Assembly (NCBI GenBank): GCA_963743595.1
Contig: CAVURW010000157.1
Location: 1-8,379, forward strand
Source: CAVURW01 sp963743595
GTDB taxonomy: Bacteria; Verrucomicrobiota; Verrucomicrobiia; Methylacidiphilales; UBA1321
Length of the DNA: 8,379 nt
Reading direction: 5' to 3'
The position numbers and the translations under genes are program-made. Positions within the stretch are counted from its first letter, which is position 1. Every line of letters starts with the position of its first letter. Shown in pieces: positions 6,002 to 8,379 of this stretch. The notes beneath the pieces were generated by a model. It did not search any database. It had not been told where the DNA came from and worked only from the letters and a program-made list of their open reading frames with translations.

Positions 6002-6143
6002 TTGATTGTGCTCGTACCATAGAGGCACGAGCGGTCTGGAGATCACACGGAACCCTCCTTGGAAGCTGTCATTGACTGCAGTAGTTTTGTCGACACCTCG
6101 AGCGCTCTTCGTCCCTTTCAACGTCGTGTTAGTCTGATGGCGC
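6002..6143. other. Intergenic gap before the helicase gene
   Basis: 142 bases. A hairpin GCTCGT (6010-6015) / ACGAGC (6027-6032) with an 11-base loop follows the preceding stop by eight bases but has no T-run, so it is a doubtful terminator and might act as an mRNA 3' stem. A TTGACT at 6072-6077 resembles a -35 box but has no matching -10 at 16-18 nt. Nothing else was seen. Confidence 0.5.
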
Positions 6144-8379
6144 ATGACCACGCTTCCCGACTCTTCCGCCAGGCGCGCCTTTACTGAAGAGCTGGGCACC
6201 CATTTCTCGGTCATCGCGCCTGCGGGCGTGGGCAAAACACGGACGCTGGTCGATCGGATTTTAGCGATCTGCCGACGCCATGATTCCGCTCAGGTTTTGC
6301 CGAGAATGGCTGTGGTCACCTTCTCCGTCCGCACGGCTCGCGAGATGCAAATTCGTGCACGCGTTGCGGTGCAAGAAGCCGGTTTGGCAGCCAGCGTTCA
6401 ACGGGCGTTCGACCAAGTTTTTTTTGGGACGATACACAGCTATTGTTTGCGTTTGATCCAGCGCTTTGGAGATCGATTGGGTTTGCCTGCGCGCGCCCGC
6501 GTACCCAGTCGCCGGGAGCAAGATGAGTTGTGGGAAGCGTTTCTTAACAGCAAAGAGTTTCGCGCATTAGGTGACGAGCTGCAATTCGCGCAGCAGTTGT
6601 TTCGAGTAATCGAGGTAGATGCGGTGTATCGTTTTGCAAAAGGGTTACCGCCGGGCCCCGTCCCTGAACCGGTGTCGCCTCCCAGCCTGAATTTCACCCG
6701 GATCAAAGACTATCTCTCGCCAAATCCAAGAGCCCGGCCTGCAATCAAACGGAAGCAGGACGAGCTTCGATCTTGGGAATTGGCCCTACGTGAAAAAACC
6801 GGCTGGACGCCGCTCCCGGATGCACCTCGATCCGCAGATCGCGATTTTTGCGAGCGTTGGCAAAGCGCTTTTCAGCCTCTGCACCTCTTTTTAGAGCAAT
6901 CGCTGTTACGCTACGGACGGCTGGTGGCGAATGCTTTTGCTGAGTACCGGTTTCAGCGCGGATTTCTGAATTATGATGACCAAGTACAACAGGCGTGTCG
7001 GCTTCTGGACGTGCCGGATGTTCAGGAAGAACTCGGCCACGAACCGCCCATCATTCTGTTGGATGAAGCGCAAGATACCGACGCGCAACAGTTCGAAGTT
7101 TTGCTCCGCGCGGCCGGTTGGCGGCGGGACGGTGGACCCGTTCCAGGCCAGACGATTTGCGTGGTGGGTGATTTCCAGCAATTGATTTATAACGCGCGCG
7201 CAAATTCGCAAGATTACCGGCGTGTTCACGAGGAATTGATCAACTCGCTAAATGGCGCTGAGGCCATTTTTCAAGTCACATTTCGTTGCGATCTCGCGAT
7301 TGTCGACTTCGTTAACAGCGTGTTCCCCGTGATCCTGGACGGAGCTGAAGAGCAGGCTGCCTTTGTGCCGCTCGTTCCTCGTCCAGGAGTCGATTCAGGC
7401 CTTGTCCAACGATGGAGTTGCCCGGAATTGCCACGGCAATCGGGCTCCGATAGCGAACCGCCTACTGTTGAGATGACCGTGGAACAAGAAGCGCAGGAGT
7501 TGGCTGCGCAATTCAAGCGAATGGGCTTTAGCGGACTCAACGCCGATTCGTGGAAGCAAGTAGCCATTCTTTGCCCACGTGTCGCATGGTTAAAAGAGTT
7601 GGAGGTCGCGTTTGTTCAGGCGGGCATTCCCGTCCAGGTTCACTCCACTGCGGAGACACGTGCGGATCGCGCGGCCTATCGATGGTTCACCGCGCTCTTT
7701 TGGATTTTAGCGCACCCTGGGGATTCGTTTGAAGTATCGGGCGTTTTACGAGACATCTTTGGTATTTCAGATCACGATTTAGCGCTGTTTACCGGTGGAG
7801 ATGGCGATTTTTTGCGACTCGATCTCTTCGTGAGTAAGTCGTCGAAAAGACGCCATGGCGAGGCTTCGTCCAGCGGCGAATTGATTCACGATATCCTCCA
7901 GCATTTATCAGATCTCTCCATCAAGTGTCAGCGAATTCCGCTCCACCGCGCGGCGGACGAATTGATTCGAGAGACGCGATTACGCGAGCGTTTAACTGCA
8001 GTCGAGGATGACAACGCCGATCGCGATTTGGATGATTTGATGGCGCTCATTTTCGAGCGATCCGCGCAAGGTTCCACGTGGAGTGAAATGGCTCAGGAAC
8101 TGCGCGATTCCATGCATTCCCCGGACGAAGTGGATGACGAAATTCAAAACGCGGTGCAACTGCTCACCAGCTTTAAAGCGAAGGGCCTGGAGTGGCAGGC
8201 GGTGGTGATTCCGTTTATGTTTCGACCAATCGGGTTCAAATTCGGTGCCTTCCCGCGCATTGTTTCGCAACTAGGCGGGCAGCCGCTGGTTCAACTTCAA
8301 GCCAGCAGTGAGCCCGATAATTTGATTGAGACGCCTGTCAATCGCGCAGAGCGGCAGAATTATGAGCGGCTGATGTACG
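6144..8379 (+). CDS. UvrD/AddA-like superfamily 1 DNA helicase, 3' end missing
   Basis: The frame is open from ATG 6144 to the window's end: 745 codons and no stop. An in-frame TGA at 6135-6137 leaves this ATG as the first start; it has no clear ribosome binding site. SF1A helicase motifs occur in order: Walker A APAGVGKT (25-32), Ia TFSVRTAREMQIR (59-71), Ib TIHSYC (96-101), Walker B DEAQD (307-311), III VGDFQQLIY (341-349), IV FRCD (380-383), V SFKAKGLEW (676-684); the frame ends inside motif VI at RLMY (742-745). TIHSYC is the AddA/RecB form rather than the UvrD form (GTFHG), suggesting an ATP-driven helicase of recombinational repair or processing of DNA ends, in the cytoplasm. A PD-(D/E)XK nuclease domain or partner could follow beyond the window. 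Motif V lacks the usual His (TxHxxKG becomes TSFKAKG) and the Q-motif Gln before Walker A is not obvious. The divergence makes exact orthology (addA, recB, pcrA) uncertain, so no symbol is given. Confidence 0.88.
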   Translation, partial: MTTLPDSSARRAFTEELGTHFSVIAPAGVGKTRTLVDRILAICRRHDSAQVLPRMAVVTFSVRTAREMQIRARVAVQEAGLAASVQRAFDQVFFGTIHSYCLRLIQRFGDRLGLPARARVPSRREQDELWEAFLNSKEFRALGDELQFAQQLFRVIEVDAVYRFAKGLPPGPVPEPVSPPSLNFTRIKDYLSPNPRARPAIKRKQDELRSWELALREKTGWTPLPDAPRSADRDFCERWQSAFQPLHLFLEQSLLRYGRLVANAFAEYRFQRGFLNYDDQVQQACRLLDVPDVQEELGHEPPIILLDEAQDTDAQQFEVLLRAAGWRRDGGPVPGQTICVVGDFQQLIYNARANSQDYRRVHEELINSLNGAEAIFQVTFRCDLAIVDFVNSVFPVILDGAEEQAAFVPLVPRPGVDSGLVQRWSCPELPRQSGSDSEPPTVEMTVEQEAQELAAQFKRMGFSGLNADSWKQVAILCPRVAWLKELEVAFVQAGIPVQVHSTAETRADRAAYRWFTALFWILAHPGDSFEVSGVLRDIFGISDHDLALFTGGDGDFLRLDLFVSKSSKRRHGEASSSGELIHDILQHLSDLSIKCQRIPLHRAADELIRETRLRERLTAVEDDNADRDLDDLMALIFERSAQGSTWSEMAQELRDSMHSPDEVDDEIQNAVQLLTSFKAKGLEWQAVVIPFMFRPIGFKFGAFPRIVSQLGGQPLVQLQASSEPDNLIETPVNRAERQNYERLMY

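Noticed and set aside
6010..6032. GCTCGT/ACGAGC hairpin as terminator after the exported-protein gene
   Set aside because: Large 11-base loop and no T-run follows; kept only as a note in the intergenic description.
6072..6100. TTGACT as -35 box of a promoter for the helicase gene
   Set aside because: No TATAAT-like box at 16-18 nt spacing.
5561..6235. 224-residue minus-strand ORF across the exported-protein gene and the helicase start
   Set aside because: Arg/Ser/Gly-rich composition typical of an antisense shadow, no domain pattern; the + strand has a clear signal peptide and helicase motif I.

Overview
The window is an ordinary-looking bacterial chromosome segment, apparently about 55-58% G+C, with nine genes plus one small low-GC insert. 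The two ends are cut: the first gene lacks its 5' part and the last its 3' part. The best guess for the source is a Verrucomicrobiota-like bacterium or a relative in the Planctomycetes/Nitrospirae/Armatimonadetes group. The reason is that it carries prcB-prcA-type 20S proteasome genes outside a typical high-GC actinobacterial setting, and many start codons lack a clear Shine-Dalgarno sequence. This placement is inference; there is no rRNA or marker gene here to prove it.

Left part (1-1386, + strand): the 3' end of a proteasome beta subunit (prcB), a complete proteasome alpha subunit (prcA, overlapping prcB by 8 bp) and the exonuclease VII small subunit (xseB, starting on the base after the prcA stop). 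The tight packing suggests one transcript. The alpha and beta subunits would build the gated 20S core that degrades proteins tagged with a Pup/UBact-type modifier; the tagging genes are not visible and could lie upstream.

Next (1432-1813, + strand): two tiny unknown ORFs in DNA of about 40% G+C, which looks acquired.

Middle (1981-5352, - strand): four genes read leftward, queD (with a zinc-ligand substitution) > DUF1348/NTF2-like protein > chrA chromate transporter > secreted transglutaminase-like protein, with gaps of 21-43 nt, so probably one transcription unit. A weak hairpin plus T-run past the last gene may end it. The genes share no obvious pathway.

Right part (5582-8379, + strand): a small exported DUF5666-like protein with a Pro/Ala/Thr-rich tail, transcribed divergently from queD, then a large UvrD/AddA-like superfamily 1 helicase whose reading frame stays open to the window's end. 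No RNA gene, CRISPR array, transposase or integrase was seen. No gene-free stretch exceeds 300 bases; the three longest gaps are described in the feature list.
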